The notes beneath the pieces were generated by a model. The model had not been told where the DNA came from. It saw only the letters and a program-made list of their open reading frames with translations, and ran no database searches. The position numbers and the translations under genes were made by a program. A stretch of DNA of 34,433 bases from an uncultured Chloroflexota bacterium. GTDB taxonomy: Bacteria; Chloroflexota; Chloroflexia; Chloroflexales; Chloroflexaceae. Shown here piece after piece: positions 8,168-16,529 of this stretch (position 1 is the first letter of the stretch; every line of letters starts with the position of its first letter). Where the stretch lies: NCBI GenBank assembly GCA_937120965.1, contig CAKZKA010000064.1:1-34433 (forward strand), read 5' to 3'.

Positions 8168-9466
8168 TCAGGAATTGCCTTTCCCGAGCGACGGAAGGGT
8201 GGTTTGCAGTGCGGCGTGGTAAGCCAGTTCCAGGGTTGCAGCGCTGGCGTGCCAGGTGTGGTGGCGCTCAATGTAGGCGCGCCCGGTCTGGCCCAGCCGC
8301 GTGCGCATGGTCGCATCCTTGAGCAGCGTAACAATCGCGTCAGCGAAAGCGGTGACACTTTCCACAGCCAGCAGTTCAACCCCCACCCGCGCCTGGAGCG
8401 CAACTGTGGCCTGACGCGCGGCGACCACGGGGGTGGCGCATGCCAGGGCTTCCAGCACCTTGTTCTGAATGCCGACGCCGTAGGTGAGCGGCGCGACGGC
8501 AAGAGTGGCGCGTTGCAGATAGGCGCGTAACTCTGGCACGTAGCCGGTTATCTCGATGCGCCGATCACGCTCCAGAGCGCGCAGACGTGGCCCGGGGTTC
8601 GCGCCGGCGATGACCACCCGCGCGTCAGGGCGCTGCTGCCAGACCAGGGGCATGATCTCGCGTACTAGGTGGAGCGCAGCAGCCTCGTTGGCGTGGTAGC
8701 TCATTTTGCCGCTGAAGAGGATGGTGGCCGGCTCGCGCTCTGTCTGTGGTGGCTGGAAGTACTCGCAATCAACCCCGTTTGGCACAACCCGAATCGGCAC
8801 GCCGGAGGGCTGATTGAACTGCCTGCGTAGCGTTTCGAGCGCCCAGCGGTCTTCTGGCGAGGTAATTACCACCTGGGCAAAGGCTTGCCCGTAGTTCGCC
8901 TCGTAGCGCCGTGTGCGGGCCAGGTCGAGCAGCGCCATGGCACGTGTGCCCGGAGCGGGGTTGTGCCGCAGCGTCCGCTCAAAAAGCAGGCTGATGCTGT
9001 CTACCGCATCCAGTACCAGGGGCGGAGCGTTGGCGAGCCCTGCCGCAGCGACCCGCGCTACCTCGGCGCCGCGCAGATGTTCGATGTGTACCACGTCAAA
9101 TCCGCCACTGGCCATTGCCTTTCGTACCGCCTGAACCAGCGCCGGGCTCAGGCAGTGGGCCGCTTGGAGCGGTAGTGGGCCGGGAACGGCGCGCAGATAC
9201 GCCTCCAGAATGGCCCGGCGCCCGTGCGGTATCGCCACGGTCGGGCAGAGACTGTGGAGGGTCTCGAGCGCCCGGCGGTCGTCGGGGCCGCTGATGGGGC
9301 AAACCAGCGTAACCGCGTGACCACGCGCTACAAGCTGGCGCAAGAATTGGAACGGTCGCACGCGGATCGGCGAGGGCGCATAGGGCGCGACGAAGAGAAT
9401 CCGCAACCGTCGCGCATCCACTCCGTCGCTACTCACCCGATCAGGTGGGGCGGATAACAGGCTCAT
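8168..9466 (-). CDS. Family 4 glycosyltransferase (GT-B fold)
   Basis: 432 residues. The N-terminal GT-B half begins about 20 residues in with LRILFVAPYAPSPIRVRPFQFLRQLVARGHAVTLV. The C-terminal donor half starts near IRVVPNGVDCEYFQP, followed by ATILFSGKMSYHANEAAALHLV and the retaining-GT4 signature GVGIQNKVLEALACATPVVA. These enzymes add a sugar from a nucleotide donor to a lipid-linked acceptor in the cytoplasm. It overlaps the upstream GT4 gene by four bases (ATGA), so the two are co-translated. The first ~20 residues are hydrophilic and variable; no better internal start is obvious. Donor and acceptor are unknown. Confidence 0.92.
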   Translation of the reverse strand: MSLLSAPPDRVSSDGVDARRLRILFVAPYAPSPIRVRPFQFLRQLVARGHAVTLVCPISGPDDRRALETLHSLCPTVAIPHGRRAILEAYLRAVPGPLPLQAAHCLSPALVQAVRKAMASGGFDVVHIEHLRGAEVARVAAAGLANAPPLVLDAVDSISLLFERTLRHNPAPGTRAMALLDLARTRRYEANYGQAFAQVVITSPEDRWALETLRRQFNQPSGVPIRVVPNGVDCEYFQPPQTEREPATILFSGKMSYHANEAAALHLVREIMPLVWQQRPDARVVIAGANPGPRLRALERDRRIEITGYVPELRAYLQRATLAVAPLTYGVGIQNKVLEALACATPVVAARQATVALQARVGVELLAVESVTAFADAIVTLLKDATMRTRLGQTGRAYIERHHTWHASAATLELAYHAALQTTLPSLGKGNS

Positions 9467-10710
9467 AGGTTCACCGGGGATGCCGCAGGGCCGCGCGCCT
9501 CTGCGCGGGCCAGAGCCGCGGCGTAAGCCTCTTCCACGCGCGGGTTGACCACGCGCCAGTCATAGCGCTCCTCGGCTACCCGGCGCCCGGCAGCCGCCAG
9601 ACGCTGCCCCAGGCTCGGGTCGCGCAGAATGCGCACCAGGGCCGCAGCGAAGTCGTTGGGAGTGTCGCCCACCAGCAGGTGTTCGCCCGGCGTAAGGTCA
9701 ATCCCCTCGTAGCCGATGGTGGTTGAGACAATCGGGAGACCGCGGGCCAGGGCTTCGAGGATCTTGACCCGCATGCCGCCCCCGGCCCGTACCGGCACGA
9801 TCAGGGCAGCGGTCTGCTCCAGGTATGGTCGTGGATCCTCGACGTAGCCAGTCACGGCGATGCTCGGGTCGTCCTCGCTTAGCCGGCGCACCGCTGCCGG
9901 CGGTCGCGCCCCGACTACGGCGAAGTTTACGTCCGGCACATCCCGTTTGACCAGCGGATACACTTCGTGGGCGAACCACAGCACGCCGTCAACGTTTGGC
10001 GGCCAGAACATGGTGGCCATACTGAGAATGGTCCGCGGCGCCGCGATCCGCTGTACCGGCGCTTCGCCACGCGCATCCACGGCGATGGGAACCACCGCCG
10101 TCGGCGGCAAACTGGTTCCGGCCTCGGCAGCGGCCAGTTCGAGGAAACGCAGATCCGGTTCGCTGACAGCCAGCAGCGCGTCGAAACGGGCGCAGATAGA
10201 TGCCTCGTAGCGGCGTAGCCGCCGCGCCTCAAGCTCGAGAAAGAGCCGCTTCGGCAACGGCCCGCCGTGACGGGCCATGCGGGCGACAATCGTCCAGACC
10301 GCGTTGTGCTCGTCCAGCACCCGCGCTCCCGGCAGATTGACCGCAAAGCGGGCCATGTTCAGTTGATCGGCGTGAATGATGTCGAAGGTCTCCCGGCGCA
10401 CCAGGTCGCGCAGAAGGGCCTCCAGTTCGGGCGAGGCGTCACGACGCATAATGAACGACTCACCCGTGACCGCGCTCCTCAAAAGGTGCTGTACATCGCG
10501 CAGGCGCGAGCGCTGGAAAGGTACCGTGTAGACGGCCTTGCACAGACCGCGCAGGCTCTCGGCATGGGCTCGCTCCTGCTCAGAACGTACCAGCGAAACA
10601 AGCGTAACCTCGTGGTGCCGTCCGAGGTACTGGAGCAGGTTGTAGGTCTTCACCTTGGGGCCACTGTCGGGCGGGTATGGCGCTACCAGGGTTAGCACAA
10701 GAATGCGCAT
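9463..10710 (-). CDS. Family 4 glycosyltransferase (GT-B fold)
   Basis: 415 residues. The N-terminus MRILVLTLVAPYPPDSGPKVKTYNLLQYLGRHHEVTLVSLV is the classic GT-B acceptor-domain start. The donor domain contains RTILSMATMFWPPNVDGVLWFAHEVYPLV and ends in GGGMRVKILEALARGLPIVSTTIGYEGI, the GT4 nucleotide-sugar signature. It is similar in organisation to, but clearly diverged from, the GT4 encoded just downstream, with which it overlaps by four bases. It is the first gene of a two-gene unit; TATAAA lies about 15 bp before the ATG but no convincing -35 is seen. Likely role: chain extension of the surface glycan. Substrate unknown. Confidence 0.92.
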   Translation of the reverse strand: MRILVLTLVAPYPPDSGPKVKTYNLLQYLGRHHEVTLVSLVRSEQERAHAESLRGLCKAVYTVPFQRSRLRDVQHLLRSAVTGESFIMRRDASPELEALLRDLVRRETFDIIHADQLNMARFAVNLPGARVLDEHNAVWTIVARMARHGGPLPKRLFLELEARRLRRYEASICARFDALLAVSEPDLRFLELAAAEAGTSLPPTAVVPIAVDARGEAPVQRIAAPRTILSMATMFWPPNVDGVLWFAHEVYPLVKRDVPDVNFAVVGARPPAAVRRLSEDDPSIAVTGYVEDPRPYLEQTAALIVPVRAGGGMRVKILEALARGLPIVSTTIGYEGIDLTPGEHLLVGDTPNDFAAALVRILRDPSLGQRLAAAGRRVAEERYDWRVVNPRVEEAYAAALARAEARGPAASPVNL

Positions 10711-10856
10711 AGCGGTCTCACGTTTATAGCGTCGGTTTCGTCGTGGCAGCCGGTCATGCGGCTGCGCCCCACAACACCAGAATGAAACGTGTAACCTGGA
10801 GAGACGCAGCGCCGCTGTGTCTCTACACCCAAACCCTCGCGTCAGGGCGGGGTGTG

Positions 10857-11065
10857 GGGAAACCAGGTTTCCCCATTTTTACATCAGGCCCCATGCGCGG
10901 GGCGCACAACGCCGCGATGAAAATAACTATATCTTGGGAGGGCGCAGCCCTCCCAAACCCTCCCACCAGGGAGGGGTGTGGGGAAACCCGGTTTCCCCAT
11001 TCCCAACCGCTGGTGGGAGCGGCTGGTGCCCCACAGGCAGGGGTATGGGGAAACCCGGTTTCCCC
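10857..11065. repeat. Modular dispersed repeat block
   Basis: Occupies most of the 10711-11117 gap. It holds three GGGGAAACC(C/A)GGTTTCCCC palindromes (10857, 10980, 11047), one GGGAGGGC-GCA-GCCCTCCC palindrome (10936-10954), and a linker beginning with a GC-rich stem and ending in ATGAAAATAA (about 10891-10925). The last two GGGGAAAC units are 67 bp apart with the same inner CCGCT...AGCGG stem as the array at 7967-8156. A degenerate linker copy lies at about 10755-10800. No gene is supported. Confidence 0.85.
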
Positions 11066-11117
11066 GTATTTTCACCTCAGGGCCAGCTCGATTCGAAACG
11101 CCGCATCCAGATCTGGT

Positions 11118-12611
11118 TCATTCCTCGTTTTGCAGGGCGGCCCTGACGCCGACCGTTGCCGCAGGCTGCGATTGATGGTTTCTCGGTGGGATCACTATCA
11201 GAGCTGCCAGTACGAGGGCTGTCAGCAGCAGCGGGGCCAGGCTCAGCGGTCCGGCAAGCCCGAGGGCCATCCCTAGATTGCGGGCAATGTCCCCCGTGGC
11301 CCAGGCCGGCAGCACATACCCGGTCCAGGTGTTACGAATGGCGTCGCTGGGAAAGAGTTGTCCCGCGACGCTTTCGATCCAGACCAGAGCAACCGAGGCG
11401 ATAACCAGCGTAACCACTGCTGCGCGACCCTCCGGTCGCGTCCAGAGTCGGGCGGCAAGCCAGGTAGCGCTCAGGGCCAGGAAGGGGATAATCGGCACGA
11501 TGTAGCGCGGGCCGGCAGCAAAGCCGCCCCACCACATCACCGATGAGCCGTAGAACAGGATCAGGGCGAGGGGCGCCAGAAGCAGGAGCCACCACTCGGC
11601 GCGGCGCGTGCCTCCACGCCACCAGACGATCGCTGCCGGCAGCGCAAGCAGTAGCCACGGTGCGCGAACGAAGAGCCCGCGGAAGACGCCAAAGGTCAGG
11701 CCCCAGAGGGCCTCGGCCCGGGGGGTGGTGATGCTCATAAAACCGGTATGGTGCTGCTCCTGCCAGAGGGCCGAGTGGGCGTAGCCGATTGGCAGTGGCG
11801 TGCCAAAGGCCACCAGGTCATAGGTGATTAGAAGCGCCACTGGTATGACGCCCCCAATCGCCAGTGGGCCAACCCAGCGCCAGCCGCGCCGCGCCAGGGC
11901 GTAGAGGCCGATCAACGCGGCAGGCAGCGCAACCGGATACTCGCTGATAACGGCCCAGCCCAGCAGCAGCCCGCAGAGCAAGCCGCGAACATAGGCGGGC
12001 CGGCCCTCCTCATCGTTGCGGGGCCAGGCTGCGAAGAAAGCTCCAAACAGGAGCGCGGCGGCTACCTGGTGGCTGTAGAAGTTGCCTGCGTAAGGCGCGG
12101 CGCTGGTACCCAGGCCGTAGGCCAGGGCGCCCAGAGCTGCCAGAGATGGAGCTATGCCCAGGCGCACCAGGGCCAGGTAGAATACCACCCCCAGGGCCGC
12201 CGCGGTGGTGGCGACGACCACCAGGGTCAACGCATACTGAACCAGGGCGAAGCGAACTTTGTCGGCCTGCAGGCCGCTACCATCCTCGCGCAGAGTGGAC
12301 TGAAAGGCTGCCCCGCTGCCGATCGCTTCCAGACGCTCGCGTACCGGCGGGATACTCAACGCGGGGCTGAGGGCCATATACACAGGAAGCGCCAGGAACG
12401 AAAGCCCCGGTGGTTTGTCGGTGTAGGCGCGCCCCTGGTAGATGGCGTAATCGCCGGTATTGGCAACATAGCGGTCGATGCTCACCGTGCCGTCGTCAAC
12501 CAGAGCCAGCACCAGGTTCAGCCGCGAGTTCTGGTTCCAATCCGACCAGCGAGGCAGCACGTAGGCGTAACAGGTGAAGAGCAGGATGAAGATGAGAAGT
12601 GAGCGCCGCAT
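11118..12611 (-). CDS. GT-C membrane glycosyltransferase, ArnT/GT39-like
   Basis: About 497 residues with roughly ten hydrophobic helices. It begins with a signal-anchor (MRRSLLIFILLFTCYAYVLP), then a first extracytoplasmic loop with DDGTVSIDRYVANTGDYAIYQGRAYTDKPPG; the acidic residues and KPPG resemble the catalytic-loop pattern of polyprenyl-phosphate-dependent GT-C enzymes such as ArnT. The start at 12611 is chosen because GGAGG lies eight bases upstream; longer in-frame starts run back into the neighbouring gene. Such enzymes take sugar from a polyprenyl-phosphate donor outside the membrane, consistent with the GT2 and EamA genes in this locus. It is the last gene of the run from 18535. 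Confidence 0.83.
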   Translation of the reverse strand: MRRSLLIFILLFTCYAYVLPRWSDWNQNSRLNLVLALVDDGTVSIDRYVANTGDYAIYQGRAYTDKPPGLSFLALPVYMALSPALSIPPVRERLEAIGSGAAFQSTLREDGSGLQADKVRFALVQYALTLVVVATTAAALGVVFYLALVRLGIAPSLAALGALAYGLGTSAAPYAGNFYSHQVAAALLFGAFFAAWPRNDEEGRPAYVRGLLCGLLLGWAVISEYPVALPAALIGLYALARRGWRWVGPLAIGGVIPVALLITYDLVAFGTPLPIGYAHSALWQEQHHTGFMSITTPRAEALWGLTFGVFRGLFVRAPWLLLALPAAIVWWRGGTRRAEWWLLLLAPLALILFYGSSVMWWGGFAAGPRYIVPIIPFLALSATWLAARLWTRPEGRAAVVTLVIASVALVWIESVAGQLFPSDAIRNTWTGYVLPAWATGDIARNLGMALGLAGPLSLAPLLLTALVLAALIVIPPRNHQSQPAATVGVRAALQNEE

Positions 12612-12627
12612 TGCTCCTGCCTCCATT

Positions 12628-14160
12628 TTACGGCGCGCTGCGTTGCAGCAGCGTGTAAGGCTCGGCAGTGTAGAGGACCTGGTAGTCTCGCGCCAGTACG
12701 TCGGGCGGGTAGATCCTGGTGTAACCGCTGAACGGGCCGAGCAGCACATAGGGCGGACGGGCTTCCAGCCCGTCGTACTCTACCGGCGCGCCGCCAAGCC
12801 ATACGTGGCGCACAGCCGGATCGAGCAGTTCTGTCGGCACGTAGTGATAGTTATGGTCGGTGAGCACACCCATCTCCGGCTCCCAGGTCTCGATGATCGC
12901 GCTGGTGGGTACGTTGCGGTCGAGATACGCTGCCATCTCGTGGGCGGCGTAGCGTGGGCTGAGTACGACCCGGGCCGTCAGCGCGAGCGGCGCCAGAACG
13001 ACCAGCGCCAGATAGGCTGCGCCGAGCCATACCAGGACCGCGCGCCGACGGTTCCGCAGGGCCTGGAAGAGATCGTGGGCCAGCAGGGCTGCCGGTAGGG
13101 CCCCGAGGACAACGGCGGGGAAGGCGTAGCGCGGCCAGCCCAGCGAGATTAGAAACCAGGCGAGCCAGAGCACGGCCATCAGAGTCGGCGCCAGGTGCGC
13201 CAGCGCCCACGGGCTGCGCGTGCGAGCGCGCCACAGGCCGTAGACCAGACCGGGGATCAGCAAGCCGCCATAGACCTGGATCAGGTAACGCGCGGCGCGT
13301 AGACTCGCCTGCGGGTCAAATACAAAGATCGCGCCGCCCGCGGCCTGGCGCGTCTTCGCCAGGTTCGCCGCAAAACCGTCGGGACCAAAAAAGGTGAGCA
13401 TGACCACGGTCCAGATCCCGAAGCACGTCACGGCGATAGCCGGCGGGGCCAGGCGTACCCACCAGGTACTTGCCCGGTAGTAAACCAGGTCGAGCAGGGC
13501 CAGCAGCGCCAGCGAGGGCACGACGATCAGCACAAACTGGTTCTTGGTAACCAGAGCCAGCCCGAAGGCCAGCCCGGCGAGCAGGCTGAAGCCTCGCGCC
13601 CTCGCCGGCACAAGGATGGCGGCGCTGTACGCGAGCAGACCAAGCAGAAGGAAACCTATGCCCGGCACCTCGCCCAGGACCTGACGGCCGTACTCCACCA
13701 GCCCGTCGAAGCGCAGGGTGCGTGAGGCCAGTGCCAGGAGCAAAGCCAGCGCGGCCACTGGCCAACCGTAGAGTCGGCGCGCCAGGATGTACAGGGCAAC
13801 GAGGGCGAGGGCCATATAGGCCACAATCACCAGGCGCGCCTGGGTCAGGCCAACCCCGCCGAGCTTGAATGCAGCGGCCACGGGCAGCATCACCGTCGGC
13901 CCGACGCCGATCGTCGGCCCGAAGTAGCGAAAGCCCTCACTGCTAATGTCGGCGTACACCCCGTAGCGCACCAGCGTCTCGGGCACGTGCAGGTGCGAAC
14001 CTTCGTCGAACCAGGTAGGCGGCGCGTAGGGCAGGTTGAGTAGCCCGAGGAGGGCAGCCAGGAGAGCGAGGGCCAGAGCGATGGTCCGTTCCCAGCTTCG
14101 CCGCGCGGCGGCTGATTGATGTGCAAGAGGCCCGTGCCCGACCGAGAGTTGTTCTGACAT
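12628..14160 (-). CDS. GT-C membrane glycosyltransferase, GT39/PMT-like (DPM-dependent type)
   Basis: About 510 residues. A first membrane helix (TIALALALLAALLGLLNLPYA) is followed by PPTWFDEGSHLHVPETLVRYG, where the DE pair in the first external loop matches the catalytic acidic position of GT39/GT83 enzymes. Multiple helices follow, and the C-terminal soluble tail (about the last 110 residues) contains MAAYLDRNVPTSAIIETWEPEMG, typical of these proteins. The start at 14160 is chosen because upstream sequence is a hairpin region and not protein-like. Its stop lies 17 bp before the next GT-C gene, so the two are probably co-expressed. Acceptor unknown. Confidence 0.85.
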   Translation of the reverse strand: MSEQLSVGHGPLAHQSAAARRSWERTIALALALLAALLGLLNLPYAPPTWFDEGSHLHVPETLVRYGVYADISSEGFRYFGPTIGVGPTVMLPVAAAFKLGGVGLTQARLVIVAYMALALVALYILARRLYGWPVAALALLLALASRTLRFDGLVEYGRQVLGEVPGIGFLLLGLLAYSAAILVPARARGFSLLAGLAFGLALVTKNQFVLIVVPSLALLALLDLVYYRASTWWVRLAPPAIAVTCFGIWTVVMLTFFGPDGFAANLAKTRQAAGGAIFVFDPQASLRAARYLIQVYGGLLIPGLVYGLWRARTRSPWALAHLAPTLMAVLWLAWFLISLGWPRYAFPAVVLGALPAALLAHDLFQALRNRRRAVLVWLGAAYLALVVLAPLALTARVVLSPRYAAHEMAAYLDRNVPTSAIIETWEPEMGVLTDHNYHYVPTELLDPAVRHVWLGGAPVEYDGLEARPPYVLLGPFSGYTRIYPPDVLARDYQVLYTAEPYTLLQRSAP

Positions 14161-14173
14161 CGCCAGGTGCCCC

Positions 14174-14217
14174 CGTCGAACGTGAGGGGAGGCCGGCACC
14201 TCCCCTCGCGTTCGACG
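14174..14217. terminator. Long stem-loop between radical SAM and GT-C genes
   Basis: Arms 14174-14192 and 14199-14217 pair at 18 of 19 positions around a six-base CCGGCA loop. It sits directly downstream of the radical SAM stop and upstream of the GT-C start. There is no T-run, so it could attenuate or protect the transcript rather than end it. Confidence 0.55.
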
Positions 14218-14239
14218 ACGTATAGGAGAAGGACGGCCC

Positions 14240-16015
14240 TCAGTCACCCGAACCGGCCAGGCGCTGCATTCCCTTGCCCTGCAGGCTGCCGCCCATCCAC
14301 TTGAGATGGTTGACGCCGATGGTCCAGAGCTGGCCGAGCGTGTCGGGATTGGTCGCGCCCTTGAGGAAGGTCTTGATCGGCCCGGGCCGCAGCGACCACT
14401 CACGGGCGGCGCGCTTGGCCCAGTACTCCAGGTCTTTCGAGGAGAGGTGCGGATAGTTCAGCACCGTGTGGGAGTACATATCGTAATCCTCCCACTGGTT
14501 CATCTGGATCCAGCCGTTCTCAACCGCCTCGTAGTAGAAGGGCGTGCCCGGATAGGGTGTAGCGATGTGGAACAGCGCGATGTCCACCGGGATGCGCTTG
14601 GAGAGCGCGATGGTCTGCTGGATGGTCTCGACCGTCTCACCAGGCAGACCGATGATGAAGTAGCCCCAGTTCATGATCCCGGCGCGGTGGCTGGCGGCAA
14701 TCGTCTCCTCGATCCGCTTGACGGTGGTGCCCTTGCGCGCGCGCTTGAGCACCGTCTCGCTGCCACTCTCCAGGCCCCAGGCGATCATGAAGCAGCCTGC
14801 CTTGCGCATCAGCTGCAGCTCGGCCTCGTCAACGAAGTCGACCCGGCTGTTGCAGCTCCAGCGCAGCTGGATGCCGTCTTTGATGATCGTATTGCACAGG
14901 TCGTAGACAAACTCCTTCTTGACCGTGAACAGGTCGGCCTCGAAGTGGATATGATGCATGCCCATCTCCTTGAGCATGATCATCTCCTGGAGCACGTGGT
15001 CGGGGCTGCGGTGGCGCACACTCGATTGGTAGGTGACGTGCTTGATGCAGTAGCGGCAACCGGCCGGGCAGCCGCGGCTGGTGAGCACGAAGGTGTAGGG
15101 GCCGCCGACGATCGGCACCTTGTACTTGCGCCAGGGCAGTTGATCGTGCAGGGGGATGGGCAGGCTGTCGAGGTTCTCGATGAAGGGCCGGTCAGGGTTG
15201 ATGCGAACCTCGCCGTGCTCGTCGCGGTAGGCGATGCCGAGGGTCTCGCGCAGGGCGCGGGCAATGACCTGTGGGTAGACGCCGAGGAAGCGCCCTCGCG
15301 TGGTCAGGTACGAAGCGTCAGGGAAAGGCAGTTTGCGCCAGGGGGCCGTCAGGTCGGGATTGCCGACCGGGACGGTTTCGGTTGCCTTCTCCAGTTCCAC
15401 CTGCCGATCGATAGTCTTGATCACGTCAACGATGGTCAATTCAGGCTCGCCACGCACGACAATATCGAGCGTCGGGTAGGCCTCCAGCGTCTCACGGCTC
15501 ATCGGCGTGACATGGGTGCCGATCGCCATAGTGACGGTGCCGACAGCCTTGCCGATGAAAGTGGTGCGCATATCGTTCGTCAGCGTGGGCGCCGTGGCGT
15601 GGATAATCATGTAGCGCGGCTTTTTCTCCCACATGTACTTCTCGAACGACTTCCAGTCCATCATCAGGCCGATGGCGTCAACCACCTCGACAGTGTAGCC
15701 GGCCTCTTTAACCACGGCGCCGATCTGGGCCAGGGCCGTCTGGGGCCAGATGATCCCGTCGCGGGTGCGCCGCCCGACGCGGGCGATGTCGCGCAGGAAC
15801 AGGTCACCGTCGGGCGAGGGTGGGTTCAGCACCAGCACATCAAGGCGCTTCTGGCGCTCGCGCGGCATCTCCACAAAGCGGATCTCGCCGGCCCGCTCGT
15901 CGGCTCGGGCCGGGGCGACCAGTTTGATGCCGCTGGTCTTGTCGCCCGGGGCCAGGCGCTTCTCGGCGCCGTTGTCGCCAGGCGTGGCAGTAGTGTCGTG
16001 CACGTGCTCGCTCAT
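14240..16015 (-). CDS. Radical SAM protein with N-terminal cobalamin-binding-like domain (BchE-like superfamily)
   Basis: 591 residues. After a charged N-terminal tail (~55 residues) comes a B12-binding-like Rossmann region beginning LDVLVLNPPSPDGDLFL and including AQIGAVVKEAGYTVEVVDA. The radical SAM domain has TSRGCPAGCRYCIKH with the CxxxCxxC cysteines near 316, 320 and 323 for the 4Fe-4S cluster, then WGLESGSETVLKRARKG and IIGLPGETVETIQQTI. I see no DxHxxG motif, so cobalamin, if bound, lacks the lower histidine ligand, as in several members. The start is the ATG at 16015, with AAGGAG nine bases upstream. Family members do C-methylations, cyclisations and lipid modifications. The substrate here is unknown; the glycan-operon context suggests modification of a lipid carrier or sugar. 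Confidence 0.88.
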   Translation of the reverse strand: MSEHVHDTTATPGDNGAEKRLAPGDKTSGIKLVAPARADERAGEIRFVEMPRERQKRLDVLVLNPPSPDGDLFLRDIARVGRRTRDGIIWPQTALAQIGAVVKEAGYTVEVVDAIGLMMDWKSFEKYMWEKKPRYMIIHATAPTLTNDMRTTFIGKAVGTVTMAIGTHVTPMSRETLEAYPTLDIVVRGEPELTIVDVIKTIDRQVELEKATETVPVGNPDLTAPWRKLPFPDASYLTTRGRFLGVYPQVIARALRETLGIAYRDEHGEVRINPDRPFIENLDSLPIPLHDQLPWRKYKVPIVGGPYTFVLTSRGCPAGCRYCIKHVTYQSSVRHRSPDHVLQEMIMLKEMGMHHIHFEADLFTVKKEFVYDLCNTIIKDGIQLRWSCNSRVDFVDEAELQLMRKAGCFMIAWGLESGSETVLKRARKGTTVKRIEETIAASHRAGIMNWGYFIIGLPGETVETIQQTIALSKRIPVDIALFHIATPYPGTPFYYEAVENGWIQMNQWEDYDMYSHTVLNYPHLSSKDLEYWAKRAAREWSLRPGPIKTFLKGATNPDTLGQLWTIGVNHLKWMGGSLQGKGMQRLAGSGD

Positions 16016-16076
16016 CTGCAAGTTCTCCTTGTTGCGCGCGTCGGGCGCGATAGTTGTCTGGTGTATCCTGCAAACC

Positions 16077-16529
16077 TCAAGTCTGAATTGGTCTGTGGGT
16101 TATGCTATCACGCTTCCTGGCGCGTCGCGCGGCCAGGGAGAGCCTGATTGACTGGGCCAGCATCCCCAGGAAGCTGAGTTGCAAGATGGTTACGGCTGCT
16201 GGCCCGACCAGAATGTGCAATGGTCGGTTCAAATGGGCGATCTCTAACCCGAAGAGAAAGTCTATTGCTGCGTGCAGCTCGACCGCGATGTGTTTGGCGT
16301 ACTCGTAGAGCAGACCGAGCAGCAAAGTGGTTAGCAACCAGCTCACGTTCAGGCGGCTCGGTTGTACGTAGGCCCGGTATCCGAACCAGACGCTGAGCGT
16401 CACTGCGAGCAGAATTGGCCAGTTGTGACTGACCAGAACAATACTGTACCCGAGAACGTAGTGCCACTGTCCGAAGTTGACATAGCTCCATTGCTCAAAC
16501 GACCGGAGCAGACCACGCAGCAGGTCCAT
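16077..16529 (-). CDS. Small membrane protein of unknown function
   Basis: 150 residues, not recognised. Three hydrophobic segments are visible: around NWPILLAVTLSVWFGYRAYV, around SWLLTTLLLGLLYEYAKHI, and around LVGPAAVTILQLSFLGMLAQ. The C-terminal tail is basic (LAARRARKRDS). The start codon shares one base with the stop of the upstream GT2 gene (TGATG), so translation is probably coupled. By position it could be an accessory subunit of the GT2 or of the lipid-carrier machinery, but nothing in the sequence proves that. Confidence 0.7.
   Translation of the reverse strand: MDLLRGLLRSFEQWSYVNFGQWHYVLGYSIVLVSHNWPILLAVTLSVWFGYRAYVQPSRLNVSWLLTTLLLGLLYEYAKHIAVELHAAIDFLFGLEIAHLNRPLHILVGPAAVTILQLSFLGMLAQSIRLSLAARRARKRDSITHRPIQT

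Noticed and set aside
7913-11276. Small open frames encoding GKPGFP, WEGCALP and similar peptides
   Set aside because: They are translations of the palindromic repeats in several frames and both strands, with no ribosome-binding sites.
14240-16015. Naming the radical SAM gene bchE
   Set aside because: The architecture is shared by many enzymes, there is no neighbouring bacteriochlorophyll gene, and the operon is for glycan synthesis.
14306-16147. Long open frame of 613 codons on the + strand opposite the radical SAM gene
   Set aside because: It is antisense to a gene with clear motifs, its composition is that of a GC-rich shadow frame, and it contains no recognisable domain.
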